Positions 17,684 to 26,053 are shown, counted from the first letter of the stretch. The stretch is DNA of 56,721 nt from an uncultured Nitrososphaerales archaeon (GCA_938030895.1 CALHIV010000006.1:1-56721), one strand, 5' to 3'. Program-made: numbers and translations. The notes: generated by a model not told the origin, from the letters alone.

Positions 17684-18693
17684 ACATCCCCTGCATCTAT
17701 ATCCTCTAGTGCATTAACATTGCCCCCTAGTGGTACTATCATGTTACGCATATTCTCTAGCATCATACCAATGTATGTATGGTTATAGTCTCCAACTCTG
17801 CCAGGTAGCACGTCATCTGCTAACGTCTCAACGATCTTGACACCTGCCTCTCTTGCTATCTGCTCCACAACCTTGCTTGGGAATACCTCAGATGCAAATA
17901 TTGCAGGAACTCTCTCTTCCCTTATCTGGTCTATTATCCTTGCAACCTCCTGGGGAGTAGGTTCGCCAAAGTCTGATGGTTGTACTGCTCCTATCACCTT
18001 CATCCCATAACGCTTAGCAAAGTATGCCCATGAGTCATGGTATGTTAGTAACTTTCTATTCTCTTCTGGTATACTCTGCACAGATCTCATTATACCTTCA
18101 TCCAGTGCCCTTAACCTTGCTATATAATGATCTGCATTACTTGCATAGTATGATGTATTCTCTGGATCCAACTCTATCAACTTATCCCTTATGAGTTCAA
18201 CGTACTTTATTGCATATGCAACGTTAAGCCATAGATGTGGGTTTGGATCTCCCTTCTCTTTAGGGAATGAGAAATCGAATATCCATTCATCTGGGGTTAT
18301 GGTGTTATCAGCAAGTTTAAGCAACTGTATCCTCGGATTATCTTCTCTAGACGCCTCTACCATCCTCTCCAACGAGACTTCTAAGTTAAGACCATTTATT
18401 ATGACAAGATCTGCACCCCTTATCTTTATCGAATCAGAAGGAATGGGTTCGAATGTATGAGAATCTACACCCTCTGGCACAATCCCTATAAGATCTACTC
18501 TATCGCATGCGACGTTCTTAACCATATTAGTTATGGGGGCTACAGATGTAATAACAGTAAGCCTATTATTGCTATCGGTAACTGAACTTATCCCTTCATT
18601 GTTAGTACTGATTGCCCCTATTAACAGAATAGCTGCTATACCTATACCTGTGATACCTATCACTATGGCAAGTAGCGATATTTTCATATACAT
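17668..18693 (-). CDS. Metal-binding lipoprotein-like receptor of the ABC importer (ZnuA/TroA type)
   Basis: The extracellular receptor of the importer, 341 residues. An N-terminal hydrophobic helix (residues 5-28) anchors it. Probable metal ligands are His79 (DSHTFEP), His153 (NPHLWLN), His219 (TYHDSWAYFAKRYG) and Glu269 (FASEVFP). A His at the third position is typical of zinc receptors, where manganese receptors have Glu. The His-rich loop of many ZnuA proteins is absent. It is first in the operon, and three AGTAATAC-type elements lie upstream at 18729-18811. Confidence 0.88.
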   Translation of the reverse strand: MYMKISLLAIVIGITGIGIAAILLIGAISTNNEGISSVTDSNNRLTVITSVAPITNMVKNVACDRVDLIGIVPEGVDSHTFEPIPSDSIKIRGADLVIINGLNLEVSLERMVEASREDNPRIQLLKLADNTITPDEWIFDFSFPKEKGDPNPHLWLNVAYAIKYVELIRDKLIELDPENTSYYASNADHYIARLRALDEGIMRSVQSIPEENRKLLTYHDSWAYFAKRYGMKVIGAVQPSDFGEPTPQEVARIIDQIREERVPAIFASEVFPSKVVEQIAREAGVKIVETLADDVLPGRVGDYNHTYIGMMLENMRNMIVPLGGNVNALEDIDAGDVCNGG

Positions 18694-18728
18694 GCCAACT
18701 ATATCCTAGTATTAAAATTTTATTGATT

Positions 18729-18811
18729 AGTAATACTGAATATATGATGGGTAGAGAATATATGATGAGTAGATATCGACTAAGTATTACTGATTTAACA
18801 TGAAGTAATAC
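18729..18811. promoter_or_regulatory. Three AGTAATAC elements before the metal importer operon
   Basis: AGTAATACT at 18729-18737, its inverted copy AGTATTACT at 18783-18791, and AGTAATAC at 18804-18811 lie within 90 nt upstream of the receptor gene. Repeated, partly inverted elements before a metal-uptake operon suggest an operator. The binding protein is unknown; NikR, encoded nearby, is one candidate. Confidence 0.4.
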
Positions 18812-18882
18812 AGAATCAGAAGATAAGCAAATGATAATAAGAATAATAAGAATAATAAGAATAATAAAAGTTGATTAAAGAA

Positions 18883-20325
18883 TCAAAGAATCTGCTGTCT
18901 TCCTGCTATAGTACGTGCTAATAGAGATGTAACAGCAATTGCAGAGATCAATGCTATGAGCACATAACCTGGAAATTCTGGTACCACGTTCAGTCCAAAG
19001 ATCACTCTATCATCTTCACCATCAGCACCTATCTTAAGCACAACTGCGTAGGAGCCTCCTTCTGTAATCCTGTATTCAAGTTCATCCTTCCCGTCAGATA
19101 TCATCTCCTCTGCCACTATCCTATCCTGATTGTATATCATAAGTCGATAAGGTGCATCGATAACTTGATTCTTCTCTGCATCATATATCTTTATCCTGAA
19201 GACCGTTGGCTCATCTATGTTAGGTTGTACTGGAGCATATCTTATCTCTGCAAGGTACTTACCCTTCTCGCTCTTGAGTACCATAGCCTCTGCCCATCTA
19301 TTCTGCATCTCCTCTTCCTTGACCTCCTCGACCTTTCCTTTATCCTTCTCCTCCATAGGTTTGCCAACTACTAGGGTGTATACAACCTTATTCTTCTCCT
19401 CCTCATTTATCATCTCAGCCATCTTCACAAGTCTGCTCTTGACTATCATATAGTGTACTACTATATAATCCTCTGCAGCCCTATCTACGAACACACTGGC
19501 ATCTATCCCGTTTATATATCCCTTCATCTCCCTGTTTATCCAATCTGGGAACTCATCCTTGGGGATATAGTACTCAAAGTGCAGTAGTGGTATATCCTTC
19601 ACAAAGTCAGTACTCCAGTTAAAGTCTGATACACTCTCAACTATTATATTACCATCAGCATCTGTATACATCTTCAGATCCTTTATAACATCAAAGTACG
19701 ATATATACTCCATCACCCTCTTCTCCCCATTGTACTCAACGTCCCACGCACCTTGCTCAGATATGGTTATATAAGATACATATGTTACTGGCTCTGCAAG
19801 GAACCCTTCGCCTATACCTACAAGGTCTATATTAAATACATACAGACCCGCATCGATAAGAACTGGTCCATGTACTGTGATGTCTTTACCATCCTCTGTA
19901 CGCATATAGCCCATATTAGGCATGGTCTCTCCTTCTATCATAACCTCTTTCATCTCTGGATCTGGTTTGAATATTATCTTCAATGTATCCTGATCTGGCA
20001 TTATATGGAACCTCTCATTAAGTTGATGCTCGTTGGTGCCAAACTTTGTGATCTTTATATCATACACTATTGTACCCTCTATCACCTCATCTGTATTAAC
20101 ATCTATGGCCTTGATAGTGAATGTCATATCAACAAGCTCTCCTGCTCTCCTCACCTCTGGCTCAAGCCTTAGATCGAGGGAGATGGATCTGCCATCTACG
20201 TCCTTTGGTCCTACAGTCTCTTTACCCATACCATGACCATATACCTGCACTACTGAGATGCTTGAAGCGGTTAATAGCAGAGTTACTACAGAAATTATTG
20301 CCATCAGTATGGAAACTCTCCTCAT
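18883..20325 (-). CDS. Exported surface protein with PEFG-type C-terminus
   Basis: The 480-residue protein has a signal peptide (about residues 1-30) and then HGMGKE, as in several exported thaumarchaeal proteins. A long beta-rich ectodomain follows, with no Cys in its core and many charged residues. It ends with the sorting-type signal VVPEFPGYVLIALISAIAV, followed by SLLAR and a short basic tail. This matches the PEFG-CTERM pattern that archaeosortase-like enzymes are thought to process. Segments rich in Met, such as ETMPNMGYMRTEDG, could bind metal. The first part (VDMTFTIKAIDVNTDEVIEG) looks like an immunoglobulin-like domain. Function is unknown. It shares its neighbourhood with the two HPMPGG proteins. 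Confidence 0.75.
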   Translation of the reverse strand: MRRVSILMAIISVVTLLLTASSISVVQVYGHGMGKETVGPKDVDGRSISLDLRLEPEVRRAGELVDMTFTIKAIDVNTDEVIEGTIVYDIKITKFGTNEHQLNERFHIMPDQDTLKIIFKPDPEMKEVMIEGETMPNMGYMRTEDGKDITVHGPVLIDAGLYVFNIDLVGIGEGFLAEPVTYVSYITISEQGAWDVEYNGEKRVMEYISYFDVIKDLKMYTDADGNIIVESVSDFNWSTDFVKDIPLLHFEYYIPKDEFPDWINREMKGYINGIDASVFVDRAAEDYIVVHYMIVKSRLVKMAEMINEEEKNKVVYTLVVGKPMEEKDKGKVEEVKEEEMQNRWAEAMVLKSEKGKYLAEIRYAPVQPNIDEPTVFRIKIYDAEKNQVIDAPYRLMIYNQDRIVAEEMISDGKDELEYRITEGGSYAVVLKIGADGEDDRVIFGLNVVPEFPGYVLIALISAIAVTSLLARTIAGRQQIL

Positions 20326-20477
20326 ATGTAATTATCTGCTTTGGTCACTGTTTAAGGTTTATGGTACAAGGATAGAATTAGTAGATCGTGCAGGTTAGAT
20401 ATCATGCTAGAGAGTGTTTCTATAATAGGTGTATATGCAGATGATGTGATCACAAAAATATAAGAGGAGGTTCTGAT

Positions 20478-21581
20478 CTACTGTACTGTTCTTCTGTCTA
20501 TGCTCTTTATGCCCTTCCTTGCGTATAGGAGGAATGAGCCTAGAGCTGCGCCTATTAGCCCTATACTGCCTATGAGTACCTCTGGTACTACGTTGAATGA
20601 CATGATCTCAAAGTCTAGGCTATGGTAGCCATTTGTGCCATCGTAGAATGGCATTGGATGCCCACTGCACGCCAGTATGGTTAGATGTGTACCAGGTGGA
20701 AGGTTTGGTACTATTAGAGTTGCTGTAGCCTGGAGTTGACCAGGTTCAGTTAATCTTCCAGTGTTAGGATCTACCGTGCCTGCTATAAGCGTGGCTACAA
20801 CATCCTGATGGGATCCAACAAGATTACCTGTAGAGTCTATCCATGCTAGCCTTATCAAGCTCCAGCCACCAGGTCTATCACCTTCGTTAAGATACACGTT
20901 CACTGTAACACCTATTGATCCTCCTGGAAGTCCTTGTGTTGCCGATGGGATTATCTCTATTATCCTATCCCTCTCTGTATGGCATATAGAGACTTGGTAC
21001 TCTGCTACAGTATAGTTCATATCCATTCCTCCGCCTCCAGGCATTGGATGTGCAAAGCATGCTACAAGCCATATCTCTTCTCCTGGAAGGAGGTTATCAA
21101 CGGTTATGTTTGGTACTGGGAAGTTGCTGACTGTAGCAGTGCCTACACCGTTTGTCCAAGTTGCTATCAGTGGGGCACCGGGAATAGGTCTTGGAGATAC
21201 TGGAGTAAGGCTAGGATCATCTGCTGGACTATACCATACACCGCCATTCGCTATCCAGGAACCTGTTGAAGGCCTATACCAGGCAAAGGTTACATAACTG
21301 TACATGAACTCAAATATTGGCTGTGGCAGAATGCCTCCTGACTTGTTATAGTCTGCAGTAACCTTTACGAATGTTTTATCGCCAGGAAGCCCACCTGCTG
21401 GATGTAGGTCTAGACTAATGAATGTATCATTATATGCTCCGCAAAAGTTACCTAGTACATCACCAGGGGCGCCATGACCGCCATTGTAATGATCGCCATG
21501 ATCGCTGTCGGCAAATACATCAACGAAGGTACCTGTTATGAGTACGGCCACTATTATTGCTGCTACCTTGGACTGCATCAC
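20478..21581 (-). CDS. Exported protein with two HPMPGG repeat domains
   Basis: The 367-residue protein has a signal peptide (to about residue 25) followed by a short His-rich stretch (DSDHGDHYNGGHG). Two copies of a domain follow: residues 45-198, with Cys47 and the signature ACFAHPMPGGGGMDM at 174-188, and residues 199-330, with Cys200 and ACSGHPMP at 304-311. Each domain pairs an early Cys with a late Cys next to the His-Pro-Met, consistent with a disulfide beside a metal or ligand loop. The end is VVPEVLIGSIGLIGAALGSF plus a basic tail, a PEFG-like anchor without the FG. GTG at 21581 or the next ATG may start it; TTTAATAA lies about 27 nt upstream. I know no family with this domain. Confidence 0.75.
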   Translation of the reverse strand: MMQSKVAAIIVAVLITGTFVDVFADSDHGDHYNGGHGAPGDVLGNFCGAYNDTFISLDLHPAGGLPGDKTFVKVTADYNKSGGILPQPIFEFMYSYVTFAWYRPSTGSWIANGGVWYSPADDPSLTPVSPRPIPGAPLIATWTNGVGTATVSNFPVPNITVDNLLPGEEIWLVACFAHPMPGGGGMDMNYTVAEYQVSICHTERDRIIEIIPSATQGLPGGSIGVTVNVYLNEGDRPGGWSLIRLAWIDSTGNLVGSHQDVVATLIAGTVDPNTGRLTEPGQLQATATLIVPNLPPGTHLTILACSGHPMPFYDGTNGYHSLDFEIMSFNVVPEVLIGSIGLIGAALGSFLLYARKGIKSIDRRTVQ

Positions 21582-21659
21582 ATCTATTACCTCTCCAAGC
21601 TTATTAAAACTTATGGTACAATCATCAAAAATATGAAATAATTCTAGAACAAATCTCTA

Positions 21660-21784
21660 GTACAGTGATCTAACAAATAACTACATAAGATACCCCATAA
21701 ATAAATATTATCTATAATTCTGATTCCAATACTAGCTCGATATAAAGTAGATATTATATTAATCTCTAAATTCGATCACTGTAC
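21660..21784. promoter_or_regulatory. Divergent promoter region with an 11-bp inverted repeat
   Basis: GTACAGTGATC at 21660-21670 and its exact reverse complement GATCACTGTAC at 21774-21784 frame the region between the two divergent HPMPGG-protein genes. The right copy ends 8 nt before the plus-strand TATA box (TTTATATT, 21793-21800). The left copy lies upstream of the minus-strand TATA. Each is next to an AATCTCTA element. A related sequence (GGTCACTGTTT, 20343-20353) lies before the 480-residue surface protein. This arrangement is what a shared operator pair would look like. Confidence 0.45.
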
Positions 21785-21822
21785 TATAATGGTTTATATT
21801 TATTTCTAAAATTACAAACTCT

Positions 21823-24800
21823 GTGAAATTCTCAAGAGGAGGCGCCGTGATTATTGCATCTGCTATAACTGTAGCTGTTGTAGTAACACTACTCTTCACA
21901 ACATCTCAGATGAATAATATAACAATACCAAGAGAAGAGGGTAAACATAAGGGCGAGGGCTTATCTGAGAGTGTTAGTGTTGAAGAGAGGATTACAGTAG
22001 ATCTTAAGGTAAAGGAGGTTGAGGAGAAGGGTGAAGAGGAAGAGGAAGGGGAGAAGGGTATACAGCCGATCAAGAGTGATAAAGGAGAAGAGCCTACCAG
22101 ACCCTTAGGAGGTAGGAGTAGTACCTCATGCCTCTCCGTACAAGAGGGTAATGCGAACATACCTGAGGGCCTCACAGTCAACCTCTCACTCAACAAGAGT
22201 TATGGCGCGCCAAACAGTATGATACGTGCTGTAGCATCTCTAAGGAGCATGGATGAAAGTATAATATTCACACTTACACATGTAAGGTTTGCGTGGTTCT
22301 CTCTACATGATGGTCCTAAACAGTTATCAGAGTGGGAGGAGGTTAGAGTTCTATGGGACTACCTTGATGAGTATGTGGTAGGAGAAGTGGGGGTAAACAC
22401 TAGAGTGCCAGATATCCCTGCAGGTACAGATATTGTTATAGTTGCATGCTTGGTAGAGAGATCTCCTCTATCATATAAGGAGTTAGGGTTTGTAACTTAT
22501 AATTTTAGGGTTACTGCTGAAGAGAAGAGTATACCATACTATAGAGTAGATAGCATAGATGATCTCTACACTAAGGTCACTAAAGCAATACTAAACAAGG
22601 GTGTAAAGTTTGATGAGGAGAAGGTTAAGAGACTGCTAGATAAGGTTGTGAAACAGGCTGAAAGTAGTGAAGATGGTGAGATTCACGGTGAACCTACTAG
22701 CATAACTGTTAAGGAAGGCTCATACCTCTTCATTGATGTTGCTGAAGGCAGCCTATATGGTGTTGGATGCCTTACAAGTAATGTTGTAGTAAAGGAGGGT
22801 GATACTTTACGCTGCTTCTTCATAGGCTATGGTGAGAGCAACTATAATCTTAGGGTAGATGTTGTATATAGTAATGGAGAAACATTAACCATATTTGATG
22901 GTTTAGTAGATGATAGTGAGTTTACAAAGACATTCACTCATGTAGTTAATGGGAGTGGTGAAGGAAGAGTGCACATAATTGCAGTAGTTGATGATGAGCG
23001 TGCCATACTCGAGATCAGGCTTGATATCATCAAAGCACTAGATGTAAGAGGGTTATGCACCCCATGGGTAGAGAGAGATGTTAAGATAGTTCTTGAACCA
23101 ACATATGGGTTACCTGGGAGCGATGTAAGAGCGAGTATAGGGATAAGGATACTCCCTGAGGATGAGAGTATGAGATGGATGTTCGAGTACATCACAGTAA
23201 CATGGCTTGATGATGCTAATAGACCTATACCAACGTCGTGGATTCTTGCTGAGGATGATAGTATGAGAAGTAAGTGGAAGGAACCACTAAAGATAATCAA
23301 TTGGGATGATGGTGATGACGATATCTATACTGGTAGTACTAAGATACTACTCAAGGTTCCAGAAGTGGATATAGGGAGCAGGTTAAAATTGTTGGTATGT
23401 TTTGTGCACCCAATGCCTGGAGGCTACATGGATATGGTGAACAGTTATACAACATTCTATGTTGGTAGTGAGCCAAAGGAAGAGGAGGATAAGGTGAAGA
23501 AAGAGGAGGATAAACAGCAACAACAGCAAGGGCAGCAACAACAGCAACAGCAACAACAGCAACAAGTAGGCTCTATCCCATGTAGTATATACCCTGGAGG
23601 GGATAGACAGATAAACTTCTCCATCGATCCTAAGAGTGGTGCCTCTGGCTCATCTGTAAGAGTAAGCCTCACTGTAAGGGTAAACCCAGAGGATTACGGA
23701 GAACCATTCGATCCGACAAAGCACTGGAGATGGATGTACGAGGATGTAAAGTTCTTCTGGCTAGATGCTAATAACAATACCATAGACTCTATTGGGCCGC
23801 TCAAGGTTATACAGTGGAGTAAGAGTGATCCACTGTATGGTGAAGGAGTGTATAATCTAACAGTTCCTAGAGCACAGAGTAATACTGCAAAGATAGTTGC
23901 TTGCTTTATGCATCCTATGCCTGGGGGCTTCATGGAGATGACCTACAGGATGGAGAACTTTACCATAATAGATGCTACTCCTGCAGGAGGTCAACAGCAA
24001 CAACAGCAACAACAGCAAGGGCAGCAACAACAGCAACAGCAAGAGCAAGGACAACAAGAGCAAGAAAAGGGTAGAATAGAACCGATCGACTTTGATATAG
24101 GAGAGATATGTGGTAAGTACACTGGTGATAGGGAGTTCATCTCCATGAGTATTAAGCCAAATGCTGACTCTATCACTACATCAATAATGGTAACGCTTGA
24201 TAGCGATGATCCCAATCTCGAGATCTGGAAGTTCATGTACAGTTACATAAAGTTCAGATGGTACAACTACTCTACCAAAGCATATATTAGTGATTGGATA
24301 CCATCATCTCCACAGCAATTGATAAAGGAGTGGGATAGTGAAGGCAGTAAGGTTATCGGAAGGGCAGAGTATACACTCGTACTGCCAGAAGCCTCCCCTG
24401 GTAGCAGACTAGGGTTAATAGCATGCTTCTCCCATCCATGGCCTGGACCAACAGGGTATATGGATATGAACTATACTGTTACTGCATATATAAAACCAAC
24501 TGAGTACTATAGGCTAGAAAGCATAAACGATCTTGATAGAGTAGCAAAGGATCTATTATCCCCTCTTGATGGTGAGAAGGCTGATAGTATATCTGCTACT
24601 ATAAATAGGATTGAGCCTAGGCTAGATAAAGATGCCAGATATCTTCTCATAGATGTAAAGAAAGGTAGTATATACCTCCTAGCATGTCTGCTAAGGGATA
24701 TGCCAGTTAATATAGGCGACTCTATACAATGCATAGCAGTAACTGATATGGCTATAGATAGGATCAGTATAACATCAGTAGCCCCAGACTGGACCTTCAT

Positions 24801-25038
24801 AAGGAAGGGTTACAATATGGAGGAGGTTGAGGGGAACAGGGTAACTATAGCAGATATTACGCTTGATAGAGCAGGGGATTGGACTATTCTGGCTGAGTTT
24901 GGTGATGGTGAAACGGCATCTATAAAGGCTAGTGTTGCATTTAACGTTATACCAGAAGGGATACTGGGTGTAATAGCAATAATCGTTACCATGCTTACAA
25001 CTACAGTACTCTATCTCAGAGCCGTAACCAGATTATAG
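21823..25038 (+). CDS. Giant exported protein with four HPMPGG-type domains and Q-rich linkers
   Basis: The 1071-residue protein has a signal/anchor helix (residues 7-27) and a Glu/Lys-rich stalk (50-92). Domain A occurs four times: about 100-232 (Cys103...ACLVERSP, loop lost), 410-547 (CFVHPMPGGYMDM), 584-716 (ACFMHPMPGGFMEM) and 760-889 (ACFSHPWPGPTGYMDM). Domain B occurs twice (about 238-390 and 894-1045); each begins YYR-(V/L)-(D/E)-SI and has two Cys 15 residues apart (316/331 and 954/969). Glutamine runs at 565-581 and 724-748 link A2-A3 and A3-A4. The end, VIPEGILGVIAIIVTMLTT plus Arg, is a PEFG-like anchor. GTG start with a TATA box 23-30 nt upstream. Confidence 0.78.
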   Translation: MKFSRGGAVIIASAITVAVVVTLLFTTSQMNNITIPREEGKHKGEGLSESVSVEERITVDLKVKEVEEKGEEEEEGEKGIQPIKSDKGEEPTRPLGGRSSTSCLSVQEGNANIPEGLTVNLSLNKSYGAPNSMIRAVASLRSMDESIIFTLTHVRFAWFSLHDGPKQLSEWEEVRVLWDYLDEYVVGEVGVNTRVPDIPAGTDIVIVACLVERSPLSYKELGFVTYNFRVTAEEKSIPYYRVDSIDDLYTKVTKAILNKGVKFDEEKVKRLLDKVVKQAESSEDGEIHGEPTSITVKEGSYLFIDVAEGSLYGVGCLTSNVVVKEGDTLRCFFIGYGESNYNLRVDVVYSNGETLTIFDGLVDDSEFTKTFTHVVNGSGEGRVHIIAVVDDERAILEIRLDIIKALDVRGLCTPWVERDVKIVLEPTYGLPGSDVRASIGIRILPEDESMRWMFEYITVTWLDDANRPIPTSWILAEDDSMRSKWKEPLKIINWDDGDDDIYTGSTKILLKVPEVDIGSRLKLLVCFVHPMPGGYMDMVNSYTTFYVGSEPKEEEDKVKKEEDKQQQQQGQQQQQQQQQQQVGSIPCSIYPGGDRQINFSIDPKSGASGSSVRVSLTVRVNPEDYGEPFDPTKHWRWMYEDVKFFWLDANNNTIDSIGPLKVIQWSKSDPLYGEGVYNLTVPRAQSNTAKIVACFMHPMPGGFMEMTYRMENFTIIDATPAGGQQQQQQQQQGQQQQQQQEQGQQEQEKGRIEPIDFDIGEICGKYTGDREFISMSIKPNADSITTSIMVTLDSDDPNLEIWKFMYSYIKFRWYNYSTKAYISDWIPSSPQQLIKEWDSEGSKVIGRAEYTLVLPEASPGSRLGLIACFSHPWPGPTGYMDMNYTVTAYIKPTEYYRLESINDLDRVAKDLLSPLDGEKADSISATINRIEPRLDKDARYLLIDVKKGSIYLLACLLRDMPVNIGDSIQCIAVTDMAIDRISITSVAPDWTFIRKGYNMEEVEGNRVTIADITLDRAGDWTILAEFGDGETASIKASVAFNVIPEGILGVIAIIVTMLTTTVLYLRAVTRL
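23515..23566. repeat. CAA/CAG repeat encoding a Gln linker
   Basis: An almost pure CAA/CAG run inside the 1071-residue surface protein encodes Gln with one Gly. Mixed codon use (CAA and CAG) suggests the protein-level linker is selected. The repeat could change length by slippage. Confidence 0.8.
23992..24066. repeat. Second CAA/CAG repeat encoding a Gln/Glu linker
   Basis: A second Gln-rich linker in the same gene, less pure (Gly and Glu codons are mixed in). It separates the third and fourth copies of domain A. Its antisense frames read as poly-Leu/Cys and are artefacts. Confidence 0.8.
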
Positions 25039-25200
25039 CATTTGTACATATCATCTTCATTAGACATGATCTTTATGTGGATCTGTTATTAAATAACCGC
25101 TGAACAATATGGAATGGTTGATGATAGTCTACGATATCACTCAACTATTCATACAAGATAATAATAGTGGCTAAATGCTGCATCCTGAGCCAAAGGAGAG

Positions 25201-25329
25201 TGGGCCCGAAGGGCTTCGATCCCTTGACCTACCGGTCTCCCAAGTCATTGCCTATCCGTTACCGTATACTTTATGAGCCGGTCGCTCTTCCAGGCTAAGC
25301 ATCCCGCCACATAAAGTGGTTACGGGCCC
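25201..25329 (-). tRNA. tRNA-Met (CAU, elongator) with two introns
   Basis: After removing two introns the minus strand folds as a 74-nt tRNA. The acceptor is GGGCCCG/CGGGCCC, the D-arm GCTTAGCCTGGAAGAGC, the anticodon arm ACCGG-CTCATAA-CCGGT, the variable loop AGGTC, the T-arm AAGGG/CCCTT and the discriminator A. Intron 1 (25301-25320, 20 nt) lies between positions 9 and 10. Intron 2 (25237-25271, 35 nt) lies at the canonical 37/38 site. The acceptor and anticodon stem are of the elongator type (an initiator would have GGG/CCC in the anticodon stem). CCA is not encoded. Confidence 0.88.
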
Positions 25330-25399
25330 ACCTATTAGGAGGCAACCGGCTTTACATACTGCAACTAAATTATTATATATAATTTCTTTGCTCCTCTAA

Positions 25400-26053
25400 T
25401 CAGCAGTCTGCAGTTATATACCTCTCATACACTGCATCTAGCAGCATGTTCTGTGCAACCATGGACTCTACAGCGCTTTTATGGAGAGCATCATGAGCAT
25501 CATCTGGCATCACTGCTATCATCCTCCTCCAAACATCTGCATGCCTAACATCAACTATGCTATGAACCCTCTGGTACTCAGTAGCATCATCACTGCTTAT
25601 ACTGTAGTACCTTATCAGTCCTTCAAGTTTTGTACTGCTTATCTTTGGTAGCTCTGCTTCATATGCATACATTGCTGCTATCCCTGATGGCGCGTCAGTT
25701 AACTTGAGAAGTTTATGTACTGCGTCTCTAGCCTTGTTACTAACATTGTATGCATAAAGATCTTCCTCACTTATACCAAGTGCTCTAGCAAATCTTATCC
25801 AGAGGGCTACATGCTCCCTCTCCTCCCTAAGGTTAACATCTATCTCTCCAGCGTATTCTGTACCATTATAGTATTTCATTATATTCTCGACCATCTCTGG
25901 CACACTCTGTACAAGGTAAAAGTACTCAAGCGCATATCCCTTCAATGCTTCCATGCTTAGCCTTCCATCCGACCATAGTCTATAGAATGGGTGCTTCAGT
26001 AGGCTCATCCTCTCTATCTCAACATCTATCCTCTTCACTATCTCTCTACTCAT
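25400..26053 (-). CDS. TenA/PqqC-superfamily protein, CADD-like diiron oxidase candidate
   Basis: The 217-residue all-helical protein belongs to the haem-oxygenase-like superfamily (TenA, PqqC, CADD). The spacing Glu132, His164-x3-Asp168-x2-His171 matches the dimetal ligand set of CADD, the Chlamydia protein that makes p-aminobenzoate from its own residues, and EEREHVALW (Glu77/78, His81) could give the remaining ligands. The thiaminase Cys of TenA is not evident at its usual place. A Lys (TKLEGL, 142) lies near the position of the CADD auxiliary Lys. A role in p-aminobenzoate supply for pterin cofactors is possible. It is flanked by tRNA genes and has no thiamine genes nearby. Confidence 0.65.
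   Translation of the reverse strand: MSREIVKRIDVEIERMSLLKHPFYRLWSDGRLSMEALKGYALEYFYLVQSVPEMVENIMKYYNGTEYAGEIDVNLREEREHVALWIRFARALGISEEDLYAYNVSNKARDAVHKLLKLTDAPSGIAAMYAYEAELPKISSTKLEGLIRYYSISSDDATEYQRVHSIVDVRHADVWRRMIAVMPDDAHDALHKSAVESMVAQNMLLDAVYERYITADC

Noticed and set aside
23383-24236. Antisense frames of poly-Leu, poly-Cys and poly-Ser
   Set aside because: They are the reverse complements of CAA/CAG linkers in the large surface-protein gene.
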